A stretch of 64,000 nt of DNA from NCBI GenBank assembly GCA_032207245.1, contig CM063502.1, positions 133,997,073 to 134,061,072 of the forward strand, written 5' to 3'. A program made the position numbers and the translations under genes. The notes beneath the pieces are model-generated. The model saw nothing but the letters and a program-made list of their open reading frames with translations. It did no database searches and had not been told where the DNA came from. Below, piece by piece: positions 1-10,609 of the stretch. The DNA is from Pardosa pseudoannulata (Eukaryota > Arthropoda > Arachnida > Araneae > Lycosidae). Numbering within the stretch: the stretch's first letter is position 1; each line of letters opens with the position of its first letter.

Positions 1-38
1 TTACAGCACAAAATATGTAGATATAATTTTATATATTG

Positions 39-86
<48 letters not shown>

Positions 87-239
87 TAATTTCTCTCTCT
101 CTCTCTCTATTAAAGGTTGCAAACTGGTTGATTAGAACATTAAGATTAAATTCAAAGAATTGAAGTTAATAATTATGTTATTTTTTTAACTGTAAGTTCA
201 GTGAATAAAATGTTAAAAGGATTCACTAATGTTATTTAC

Positions 240-316
<77 letters not shown>

Positions 317-317
<1 letters not shown>

Positions 318-439
318 TTGCTAGACTTGCAGAGAATCAAAATAGAGAGGAGGAGAAAGAAGTACATGACAAATGTGTCAGTGAATCCCATATCAAATCA
401 TCTGAAAGTGAAAAGTTGAAGGAACCATCAAAACTAATG
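317..439 (+). CDS. Internal exon, tandem-duplicated exon family, copy 1
   Basis: A 41-codon exon, phase 0 at both ends. The acceptor is the AG that closes a long (TA)n run and the donor is gtaaga. It encodes a highly charged peptide beginning IARLAENQNREEEKEV and ending [13 protein letters not shown]. It differs at only a few residues from the exons at 1059 and 1878, and the flanking intron sequence is also shared, so whole exon-intron units were duplicated. No known domain was recognised. Composition (Glu, Lys, Ser) suggests a disordered segment. The 5' part of the gene lies before the window. Confidence 0.6.
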
Positions 440-1058
440 GTAAGAGGAAGTTAAAAATTAAAACTGTATTATTTACATAGCATATTTTCAAGATTTTTAA
501 AATTTTTAATCTTGTATTATATGTTAGTAAATTTACTTACATAGAAAGATACAGAGTTATGAACAAGAGTATCAATGATAGATTGCTAAAAAAGAAAAGA
601 AAACTATGAGCTGAAGAAATCAGAGAGGTTTTTTCTTATAATTACTTATATGGAAAGATAGAGTCATGAACAAGAGTATCAATGATAGATTGCTAAAAAA
701 CTTCTGAGATGAAGAAATCAGAGAGGTTTTTCCTTATAATTTGTACCCAGAACCATTATTGTTTCTGAAAAAAATTTAAAAATATCTCCAGAGTTATGCT
801 TCTGAGCATAATATATACTTATACCTTTATATACATATATGTTACATATATATCTTTATCACAGTATCTATCTACTTATATATCATCTTAATAATAAATG
901 CTGTAAATTAGTTGAAAATTCAAACCATAAATCATTAAGATTAAATTCAAAGAATTGAAGTAAATAACAATGTTATTTTTTCAGCTGTAAGCTAAGTAAA
1001 TAAAATGTTAAAAATGATTCACAAATGTTATTTACATATATGTTATATATATATACAG

Positions 1059-1181
1059 ATTGCTAGCCTTGCAGAGAATCAAAATATAGAGGAAGAGAAA
1101 GAAGTACATGGCAAATGTGTCAGTGAATCACATATCAAATCATCTGAAAGTGAAAAGTTGAAGGAACCATCAAAGCTAGTG
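1059..1181 (+). CDS. Internal exon, tandem-duplicated exon family, copy 2
   Basis: A 41-codon phase 0/0 exon with acceptor atatatacag and donor gtaaga. The peptide begins [18 protein letters not shown] and ends EPSKLV. Its (TA)n run before the acceptor is much shorter than in the neighbouring copies. Because the exon is a multiple of three and phase-symmetric, adding or skipping it keeps frame. Confidence 0.62.
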
Positions 1182-1770
1182 GTAAGAGGAAGTTAAAAAT
1201 TAAAACTGTGTTATTTGCATAGCAAATTTTCAAGATTTTTAAAATTTTTAGTCTTCCTTTATATGTTAGTAAATTTACTTATATAGAAAGATACAGAGTT
1301 ATGAACAAGAGTATCAATGATAGATTGCTAAAAAAGAAAACTATGAGCTGAAGAAATCAGAGAGGTTTTTCCATATAATTACTTATATTTAAAGATACAG
1401 AGACATGAACAAAAGTATCAATGATAGAATGCTAAAAAGAAACTCTGAGATGAAGAAATCAGAGAGGTTTTTCCTTATAATTTGTACCCAGAATCATTAT
1501 TGTTCCTGAAAAAGTTTAAAAATGTCTCCAGAGTTATGCTTCTGAGCACGATATATACTTATACCTTTATACACATGTGTTACATATATATCTTCATCAT
1601 AATATCTATCTACTTATATATCATCTTTATAATAAAGGCTATAAACTAGTTGATAATTCAAACCATAAATCAATAAGACTAAATTCAAAGAATTGAAGTA
1701 AATAACAATATTATTTTTTCAGCTGTAAGTTAAGTGAATAAAATGTTAAAAATGATTCACTACTGTTATT

Positions 1771-2000
<230 letters not shown>

Positions 2001-2495
2001 GTAGGAGGAAGTTAAAAATTATTACTGTGTTATTTGCATAGCAAATTTTCAAGATTTTTTAAATTTTTAATCTTGTTTTATATGTTAGTAAATTTACTTA
2101 TATTGAAAAATACAGAGTCGTGAACAAGAGTATCAATGATAGATTGCTAAAAAAGAGAGCTCTGAGCTGAAGAAATTAGACAGGTTTTTCCTTTTAATTT
2201 GTACTCAGAATCATTATTATTCCTGAAAAAAGTTTTAAAAAATCTGCAGAGTTATGTTTCTGAGCAGAATATGTATTTATACCTTTATAGACATATGTGT
2301 TACATATATATCTTTATCAGAGTATCATCTACTAATATATCTCTTTATAATAAATGTTGTGAACTAGTTGATAATTCCAACCCTAAGTCATTAAGATTAA
2401 ATTCAAAGAATTAAAGTTAATAATGTAGTTATTTATTTAGCTTTAAAATAAATGAAAAAACCTTAAAAATGATTTTCTAATAGTATTTTCATGTT

Positions 2496-2580
2496 CTGTT
2501 GGCATGGGAGATGCTCCACAAATATATGAAGAATTATATAGAAAAGACATAATGATACAAGGAACTCAAAAAGTAAAACT
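2496..2580 (+). pseudogene. Decayed exon copy (lost acceptor)
   Basis: This lies at the exon position of the fourth unit. It begins tctgttggcatgggaga, close to the start of the intact exon at 4683 (tctgctggcacgggaga), and stays open for some 28 codons. The AG expected just upstream is missing (the sequence reads catgt), and no clear donor is seen. I read it as a dead relative of the exon at 4683. Confidence 0.45.
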
Positions 2581-3044
2581 GTGCAGTTAAAATAGCGAAT
2601 TTTTAAAAATTCTAAAAATTTTAAGCTTGTTGAAAGGTACAAAGACATGAACAACAGTATCAATGATAAATTGCTAAAAAAAGAACTCTGAACTGAAGAA
2701 ACCAGATAGAACTTTTCTGTTAATTTGAACCAAAAATCATTATTGTTCCTTAAAAATGCTTAAAAAAATCTTGACTTGTGTTTCTGTGAAAAATATGTAT
2801 TAATAGTTTTTATATGTATGAGTTATATATACACACATATGTACTTATACATCGCTTTTTATTAGATGCAGTAAACTTGAGGATAATTCAAACCATAAAT
2901 CATTAAGATTAAAGTTAAAGAATTAGAGTTAATAATGCAGTTATTTATTTAGCTTTAATTTAAATGAATAAAATGTTAAAAATTACTCACTGGTGCTTTT
3001 TTACATGCATTATTTCATTTCTCATTATCAACTTTTACTATCCA

Positions 3045-3111
<67 letters not shown>

Positions 3112-3113
<2 letters not shown>

Positions 3114-3234
3114 TGCTGTCACTGAAAAAACTCCAGAAAGAGACAAAGAATTAGATAGCAAAATAATTGGTGAATCCCACACAGCTTTATGTTTGCTACT
3201 TGAAACTGAGATCTTGGAAGTGGTTCCAATAGCA
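3112..3234 (+). CDS. Diverged 41-codon exon copy, acceptor doubtful
   Basis: An open frame of 41 codons follows a (TC)n(TA)n tract and ends at ATG before gtaata. Its length equals copies 1-3, and it shares E-rich positions and a GESH motif with copy 3. The base pair at the expected acceptor reads AC instead of AG, so splicing here is doubtful. It may be a diverged working exon using a nearby site, or a dead copy. Confidence 0.35.
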
Positions 3235-3405
3235 ATGGTAATATTAACTCAATCGAGATTATGTAAACTGCATATCTAACTTTAAAAATTCCTATATTTC
3301 AAAGGTTAAATTTAAATTTCTATGTTTTTAAATGCTTTGGACCTTATATTAAATTCAAATTATATTTTTAACTTAATAATAGAATTAAATGTTGCAAAGT
3401 TTCAG

Positions 3406-3510
3406 ATGGCATACATGAAGCAATGAGGAAGCATATCCTACATTCCGTTAACTATGCCATCTAAAACGGAGAACTTAGAGAAGCCACTGAAACCAATAGT
3501 AAAAGGAACT
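3406..3510 (+). pseudogene. Decayed exon copy with frame breaks
   Basis: A good acceptor (gcaaagtttcag) is followed by sequence with a stop in every frame. The 3' end still reads KTENLEKPLKPI before gtaaaagg, matching the exon 3' ends elsewhere ([20 protein letters not shown]). The following intron also matches the family. A frame disruption has killed this copy. Confidence 0.5.
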
Positions 3511-4682
3511 AAAAAATACAGACTGTTTAATTTGTATAGCTAATTTTAAAAATCTAAAATTTGAGCTTCCTTTACATGTCACTAAAATTTTTTTAGACTG
3601 AATAATACAGATTGATTACCAAAATTATCAATAATCAATTATTAAAAGAGAAAAAAACTGAAGAAATGTGTCATAAACATATGTATCTCAATTATTTTCA
3701 CCAATTTTAATTATATTTTGTTAGGAAAAAATAGCCTCAGTTTAAGAACAAATCTCTTCAACTTTCAAATCAGTAAAACTTAACTTGTAGTTCTTCATTT
3801 TGTTCATTTTGAATTACATGGAATTTGATTACAGATCATTTGCTGATTTTGTAATTTTAAATGACTAACTGGCCTGCTAACAAACAATAGGAGTGTTGAA
3901 TTTACTAATTTTCTAGGAATATGCACATATGTCTTGCTTAAGGGAGACAAGTGTTTATGCAATATTACTTAGCTGCATCATTTATGCTGATCCTAGGTTC
4001 AGCAAACCAAATTTGGACTAGTTTCTTTAAGTTTACAGGTACATTTGGATGGCTACTGAAACTTTGGGAGAACTTTGATAGTTTATGCCATGAGAAATTA
4101 CTGCCAATTTTACAGTGTTACAAATTTACCATTAGTAGAAAAAAAATAGATTTGTAACTATTGTCCATAAGATGTAGATCTAATGAAGGAATAAATCTGA
4201 AAAGTCTCAGTAGTAATCAAGCTTAGATGGTTATGGGCAAATAATCTTTATTTTCTGGAAACATAAACATTAACTATTTTATTTTCAAATATGTGAAGTG
4301 AGGTGAGTCTAAACCAAACCCATGTACAAATTAAAAAGGAATTTTATCACAGCCTCAGAAATAATATAGACATCCAAAAAGTAATGGTGTGACACCTACA
4401 GTATGCATGTGGATAAACCTGCAAGCAAAGGTTAGCATTCTGCATGATCTGATTTTGACTCTGAATAAATTTCTATATCAAATGAAAAAGGAATATTAGA
4501 GTTAAATAATTTATTGTACTAATTCTTTATCATTACACACAAACACATATCATAAATATATATAACATTGTATTATATTTTATAATTCCAAATCATAGTT
4601 TTGAGTTAATAACATAATTATTAATTCAGTTTTATATTAAATCAACAAAATATAAAAAATGATTCATTAACTCTTTATATAG

Positions 4683-4754
4683 TCTGCTGGCACGGGAGAG
4701 GTTATACAAAGAGAAGCAAAAAATGAGAACTTGGAGCAGCCACTACAACCTATG
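4683..4754 (+). CDS. Internal exon, diverged member of exon family
   Basis: A 24-codon phase 0/0 exon with a good acceptor (aactctttatatag) and donor gtaaaa. It encodes SAGTGEVIQREAKN followed by ENLEQPLQPM. The last ten residues correspond to the KLKEPSKLM end of copies 1-3, and both flanking introns resemble the tandem unit. It is shorter than the 41-codon members. Confidence 0.5.
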
Positions 4755-4940
4755 GTAAAAGAAATTAAAACTATTTTCTATAGCTAATTTTAAATACTCT
4801 CAGCTGAATACTTCAGTAATGGCTATTATTTTAAATTCGGATAATTATTATCGCTTGTAAAAACAGTTTAGAAATTTCCAAACTTTAGTTTCTATGCAGT
4901 AATATAAATTTATATATTAAAAGATTTCCCTCTTTCGCCT

Positions 4941-5006
<66 letters not shown>

Positions 5007-5363
5007 CAAAATTATTACACCTGAAATATCTATCTTAATTCTCCCTTTTCCTTTTCTCATTTTTAATATATAATTTCCCAGTCATATTTAAAGGAAAATT
5101 TGTTGACTTAAATTATGTTTACCCAACTCTCAAACTAATGCTATAATAAATTCTAAATTACTGTCCACTGACCACATTTTTCAGCTGTCCCAGGAAAATA
5201 GTTTCACTCCTCCAAGAACTAAATTTATGCCTGTGAGGTTTTTGAGCTAACTTAATTGATCAAAATTCACTCCTGACTCTCAAAATATGCTGAATTATCA
5301 ATCTCATGGGAATGAAATCCCATCATTCACTCACTCTGGGGCTGATATTGTCAACAAAGTGTA

Positions 5364-5392
5364 TATTCTTGAGCATTTAATGCTCAAGAATA
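5364..5392. other. Near-perfect palindrome
   Basis: Fourteen bases (tattcttgagcatt) and their exact reverse complement flank a single central base. It lies in the intron before the exon at 5729. It could form a hairpin; the function is unknown. Confidence 0.7.
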
Positions 5393-5728
5393 ATTATTTA
5401 AGCTCTTGCCTTATAAAGATGGACAGTTTTTATCCTCAATAAATGTAAAATTCCACAACATTGGACTTCACTTATTAATGGATATATAACTGCACTATGA
5501 TTAGGACTTCTAACTATCCAGTAAGCTTGGATGATTCAAATAGGGGATAATTTCCTGTGTAATCAATGAAAAATAATTTCACTGATTACATATATATATA
5601 ATTTTACTGCTGCACTCTCTTTTATAATCCAAATCATATTTTAAAGTTAATAAGAAAATAATTTGTTTAATTTTAAGTTAAAGCAAGTACTTAAGAGGTT
5701 TTCATTCATGAAATTTATATTTATATAG

Positions 5729-5914
5729 GCTGTGTGCAGTGAAGAAACCTCTGAAGGCCAGAAAGAAGATACCAAGCAATACTTGTACCACATTATAGAT
5801 GACCTCCAAGAGACTCTGAAGCCTCACAGACTGACTGTCACTGAGTTTGAGCATTCCAAACAAACTATATTAAAAAATTCGACATTCAACTCGGAGAAGC
5901 CACAAGTAGATTTG
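5729..5914 (+). CDS. Internal exon of unrecognised + strand gene
   Basis: A 62-codon phase 0/0 exon with acceptor tttatatttatatag and a strong donor gtaagt. It starts AVCSEETSEGQKED and contains QYLYHIIDDLQETLK, a possible amphipathic helix, then ends SEKPQVDL. The preceding intron carries a block resembling the duplicated unit (aagttaataa...). No family was recognised. The strong donor and balanced codons make it one of the more convincing exons here. Confidence 0.65.
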
Positions 5915-6312
5915 GTAAGTAAAAAAGAAAATTTAAGACCATGTAACTTCTACACTAATTTTAAAATTCTGTCATTGTGAATCTTGTAATAAATGTTAAT
6001 GAAATTTACACATAAGAGTGAACAATGAAAAAATATATATACATTATCATAAAAAATAGTAACTGTGCTGATGAAATTACCCAGGGCTATTATTTTATTT
6101 TTAGATAAGAGTCTTATTACTCATGAAAAAAAAAAAACTATATTTTACTGTAATTTATTTTTATCAAACAGTTTTACAAATTATATATTTAAAATTTTGA
6201 TCTTTCTTATCATGGAATGATAACCAATTTCTTTGCATTCAGGAAATACATAAAAGAATAAATACATCTCCTACATAAATTAAGTTTAAATTTCTCTAGC
6301 TTAAGAGATGTT

Positions 6313-6382
<70 letters not shown>

Positions 6383-6530
6383 GTAATATATATATACATA
6401 ATACATATATACAATAGATTCATATATATGTTATAATATTTTCTTATCACATATATAAATAACAGACCTGTGAAAAATCTTATTTTGCTCTCCTGTAAAA
6501 TTTGGAATTTGTGATATAGTCCCCTTTCCT

Positions 6531-6599
<69 letters not shown>

Positions 6600-6962
6600 C
6601 CACATTTTATAATTTTTTATGTTAATATCAGAGATGAATGTGTGATTGGAAAAAGATAAGTTCTTAAAGTACCATAAACTAATTCTTCTACATTTAGATA
6701 CTCATAGTTAGTTATTTAATAAAAATACAGAACTTTTATACTGTTCTATTGACTGTACACTTGGAAAATATACAATTGACCCATTAAAATATATTTTGAA
6801 ATTTAAATATTTTGTAATAAAAGTCTTTTTGAATTTTCTAGAAAAAAGCTTGACTAAAATATTCTTTTTTTCTAATCCCCCATTTAATTATTCATTCAGC
6901 TTTATGTCCCAATGTGTTGAAAGTTATTCTTTAATGCAAGTTTTATTTATATATATATATAG

Positions 6963-7184
6963 TCTGGAGACAATGGAGGGGCTGAAGAACAGTTGCAATT
7001 CCTCCAATGCAAGCAAACAGTCTTCATGAACTCTGTTGTAGAAGATGTACAGAAAACTTTTCAAAGGCATGGTATGATTCTAAAGAACATTATAATAAAT
7101 TGTTTGAATCAAGCTGGTGAATCTCCATCTTTGTCTGAAACTGAGAAATCAGATGAGGAATCAATGGACTTTCCAGAACCACCG
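6963..7184 (+). CDS. Internal exon of unrecognised + strand gene
   Basis: A 74-codon phase 0/0 exon with acceptor tttatatatatatatag and donor gtaagc. It starts SGDNGGAEEQLQFLQCK, continues through a probable helix (NSVVEDVQKTFQRHGMIL) and closes with an acidic Ser/Glu stretch (SLSETEKSDEESMDFPEPP). No domain was recognised. Joined directly to the terminal exon, the frame is kept. Confidence 0.68.
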
Positions 7185-7820
7185 GTAAGCTGTATCACTT
7201 TCTGAAGTCATGTAGTAAACATAATCAATAGTTGAAGTAATAATCTTTCTTAGCACAAGAGCAACATCAAACAGTTTTCACATATCTGCAATCATGCCAC
7301 CATGCCCAGATTCATTGATGAATGCAGATCAGCTGCCTAAATGCTTTGTTATTCTTTTTTTTTTGGGGGGGATACACTAAGAACCTTGCTTATGCACCCA
7401 ATAAATACCCTTACCAAAAAAATAGAATAAGTCTGGGAATGGATTATTGCTGCAGTAATGATGTTACAAAATGTGTATTACAAGTTCAACTACCCCCTGA
7501 AGATTTATCCTGTCATGGAGGCACACATGCAATATTTTCAGAGTATGCCCAAAACTTGCAAGTTTTTGGTTATTTTCATACATCCCTCACATTTTTAAGA
7601 ATAATAGTTTATAATATATAGCATTTTAAAAATGAATTAATCTTTTATTGAAACTCTGAATTCTATTGAAGTTTAGAACAGTATAACAATAATTTAAGCA
7701 TTAATACACAGGTATAGAATTATTTCCATTATAATGATTATACCTTATATTAACAAATAAAATCTAGCATTCTGGAAATTAACAGGAAGATAACTTTTTA
7801 TAATAACATTAACTAAAGCA
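7185..7820. other. Intron sequence without recognisable gene
   Basis: This lies between the exon at 6963 and the retroelement relic. It contains a T11G7 run near 7352-7370 and a 99-codon open frame over 7322-7621 with no recognisable domain. I see no splice pattern or motif supporting coding. Confidence 0.5.
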
Positions 7821-7827
7821 CAAAAAT

Positions 7828-8243
7828 GCAGTTAGACAATTTTCTCCTGCTGAATTATTTTTTGGAAGACAGCTAAATCTTCCAGACAAGATTTTTTCCA
7901 ACCTGTTAGAGTGCAGGGCTATGAAGAATATTTTAAAAATCTACAGCAACATTTTGTACAATCTTGTGAATTGGTTAAAAAATTTGAGCAAGAGTACTTT
8001 GAGAAACAGTGTAAAAAAATTAAAGGTAGAAGTAAACCAAAATTTAAAATAAATGATAAAGTATTTATAAAGCAATTTCAACATGCAGGAATATTTAAAC
8101 CAAAATATAGAGGACCTTTTAAAGTAACAAAAGCATTAAAAAATGACAATTATATGATTAATGATGAGGAAAGTGGAAGAGAAATTAAGCTCCACATGAG
8201 TAAGATATTTAAGCAAATACCTTTAAGAAAGAATTTAATATAA
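7828..8243 (+). pseudogene. Gypsy-like integrase C-terminal relic
   Basis: The upstream part reads SPAELFFGRQLNLPDKIF, typical of the end of a retroelement integrase core. After a one-base frame shift the open frame continues through KFKINDKVFIKQF and KPKYRGPFKVTKAL (the GPF/Y-type C-terminal integrase module) and ends MSKIFKQIPLRKNLI. The rest of pol is missing. It lies in sense orientation in the intron of the + strand gene. It is a truncated, dead retrotransposon copy. Confidence 0.7.
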
Positions 8244-9024
8244 CTTTCTAAAATTTCAGATCTAATGATAATTCTAAAAATACATAAAAAAAGAATAGAA
8301 ATGATGCTATTCAAAACCTTAATTAGTAGAAGAAAAATTACTGGATTTCAAATCTAATTAATGAACATAAAATTTAATAATGAAAAATTTTATTTAAGGT
8401 ATGGACTTAGTTTCAACTATCTTAAGCAGCTTTACCAATGCTAGCAGGTAAGCTGTGTCAGAATTTGTTGTTAGGCTGGTCAAAATGACTCCTGTGAATA
8501 TTTGCACTTTGATTAATATTTTTCTTCTTAATCTTAAAATAACTTCTGTTACCTTTGCTATTACATGACAGAAGATATTAATATTACTGTTGATGTATTT
8601 TATTGAAAGTTATTATTGTTTGTTTTGATAAGGTTGAGTTGAATAAAATAATGAAGAGAAATGTATTAAAAGAGTAAAAAGTTAATGCTGGTTAACAAAA
8701 CAAAAGATGAAATTGAAACGTGTAAAAATTTGTAAAAATGTTTATTGTAAATATAAAGTAAGATGGTTAATAATAAGGTAGTTCAATAATCTTAACATAA
8801 ATCATTTTAAAAGTGTTGGTACAAAATGTATGAAGTGGTAATGGAGCTCAAATGAATATCAATTGTAATTGCCATTTAGGTTTGAATTTTGATTTAATAT
8901 TATGAACTTAATATACTGGATTTTTGCCACTGTTTCTATACTTAGTTTTTGCCAATGTTTCCATACTTCATTTTTTTTTTCGCCCTTTTATTCATATGTG
9001 TGTCAAAAGGAATTTTTTGCTGTC
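8244..9024. other. AT-rich remnant between integrase relic and LTR
   Basis: By position this should be the 3' part of the retroelement. It contains no long open frame, and I could not recognise any gene in it. A short frame near 8902-9105 is not convincing. Confidence 0.4.
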
Positions 9025-9480
9025 GATGGGGAGGAGTGTGAGAGTGCAGCTATGTTTAGGTTTGCGAAACTAATATGCTCGCCGCACTCACACATTGTGG
9101 GTTGAATGCCCAAGTTTTTTTTCACAACTCCAGGAAGCGTATGGTGTGGCCAGAGAAAATAAGTGCACTTAAACTTCACCAAGTTTTGGAGAATTGTGAT
9201 TGGTCTCCAGGAGGCGATTCAGGACCATCCTTGGAGTTCCGGTCCTTTTGGGCAGAGCCGGGAAAGGACGCATTGTAAAAAGGACAATGGAACAATGAAC
9301 AGGATAATGGAAAAAGTGTAAGGTTGCCTGAGTCGAAAGAAGGAAGGTATAGAATGTAGCGTTCTCTTGGACATTGGCAATTTTTTTTTAGGCGTAGCAC
9401 ATGGAGTGTTCCTTTTACTTTTTAATTTTTATATATATTTTTTTTGCATATTTTCTTGTCGTTTCTTCTAATTTTGAACA
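9025..9480 (+). mobile_element. Probable polypurine tract and 3' LTR
   Basis: A purine run (gatggggaggag, 9025-9036) is followed by TGTGAGAGTGCAGC, a plausible LTR start. The first 60 bases fold back on themselves (tgtgagagtgcagc with gccgcactcacaca). The segment is more GC-rich than its surroundings, and a possible CA end is at 9480. It fits the integrase relic upstream. The boundaries are a judgement, and no 5' LTR is seen. Confidence 0.4.
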
Positions 9481-9519
9481 TTGTAATATAGAACAGTTAT
9501 ACTATACTATAATTAAAAG

Positions 9520-9594
9520 CAATGTAAAGCAACTTGGGTTTATCAATGTCTTCGAAATGACAATGCAATGTACTACACCACAACAAATTCAATG
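9520..9594 (+). CDS. Candidate 25-codon exon
   Basis: Phase 0/0, with donor gtaaga followed by intron sequence like the tandem units (gtaagagaaactcaaaaatg against gtaagaggaagttaaaaatt). The peptide reads QCKATWVYQCLRND, then NAMYYTTTNSM. The acceptor (aattaaaag) has little pyrimidine tract. It lies just after a gypsy-like LTR. It may be an exon, a dead family member or chance. Confidence 0.35.
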
Positions 9595-10450
9595 GTAAGA
9601 GAAACTCAAAAATGAAGTTTGTATCATTTCTATAGCAATTTTTTTTAAAGTTTTACATTTTAAAAATGAGACACACTTTAAAAGAGTTTACTAAGTCATC
9701 ATAGATATTGCCTATAGCTGCTTTGTATGTTACACTCTAAAACTGAATTCCAATGACCATGATTCTTAATGAACTGTTGACAGCTTGCTGGGTTATAAAT
9801 ATTGGAATTATAGAAGAATTTTTTTAATAATGACTTGATACACTATTCTTAAATAAATAGGTTTTATAACAATTTAAATGTAAATAAAACATTTATAATT
9901 TACATAGTGCCATAATGAATTTAAAAGATGAATAAAAATAGTAGACTGATATTTTAAGTTTTGTTGATGGATTGATAATTTGCATTGTAGTTTTAGACTT
10001 TTTTAAAAAAAGTGAAATGTTCTGTTATTTTAAACAAGAATTATTCTTTTTTTGTGTTTTTTAATTATTGTTATAAGCAGTTTTTAATAAAATTATTTAA
10101 TTTTTAGGATTTTAATTCCTATTCCTTAATATTTTTTATTTTATGAATGTCTTGTCATCTTTACCCAATATGTTATCTGTGGTACTCTAATCAATATTTA
10201 TATCTGTTACTTAAATTATTAGAAACTGAAAACAATATATTTTAATAAATAAAATTTTGTAATTTTAAATGTTTTCTTTTGTCAGACAATTCTTTTAAAA
10301 TGGTTATTAAGTTAGAAAAGTATATATTAGATTTAATATTTAACATATGATGGAAAAATAAAGAATTGTTTTACTCTCTGAAATTATTTATATCAATTTT
10401 ATTTTGCTTTACAAAACATGGGTATATTAATTTCTCTTTTGTTATTACAG

Positions 10451-10609
10451 GCAAAGAGACGAAAATGCGAATGGTACACAATTGAGGCAAAAGTGCAGGA
10501 TCTAAAAGACCAGTTACCAGGTCCATCTGGTATAAACCCTAGTAGTTCTAAGGCTTCAGATGTCCAAGAACAAGTTATTTCCAGCTCTGAATCAGAGGCT
10601 GATGCATAA
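10451..10609 (+). CDS. Terminal exon of unrecognised + strand gene
   Basis: Acceptor ttttgttattacag, then 52 codons and TAA. The peptide begins AKRRKCEWYTIEAKVQDLKD (a basic start that could act as a nuclear signal, inference only) and ends SSSESEADA. The acidic Ser/Glu tail resembles the tail of the exon at 6963. An ATTAAA at about 10703 could be the poly(A) signal. No family was recognised. Confidence 0.68.
   Translation, partial: AKRRKCEWYTIEAKVQDLKDQLPGPSGINPSSSKASDVQEQVISSSESEADA

Noticed and set aside
201..310. Long alternating Tyr-Ile open frames (also at 1734, 6301, 39290, 43318)
   Set aside because: They are translations of (AT)n and (AC)n microsatellites; only the exon portions after the acceptor were kept.
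3951..4157. 68-codon open frame on the + strand
   Set aside because: No splice signals, no domain, and it does not match the duplicated unit structure.
7322..7621. 99-codon open frame on the + strand
   Set aside because: Runs through a T/G homopolymer; no recognisable motif, no plausible phase with neighbouring exons.
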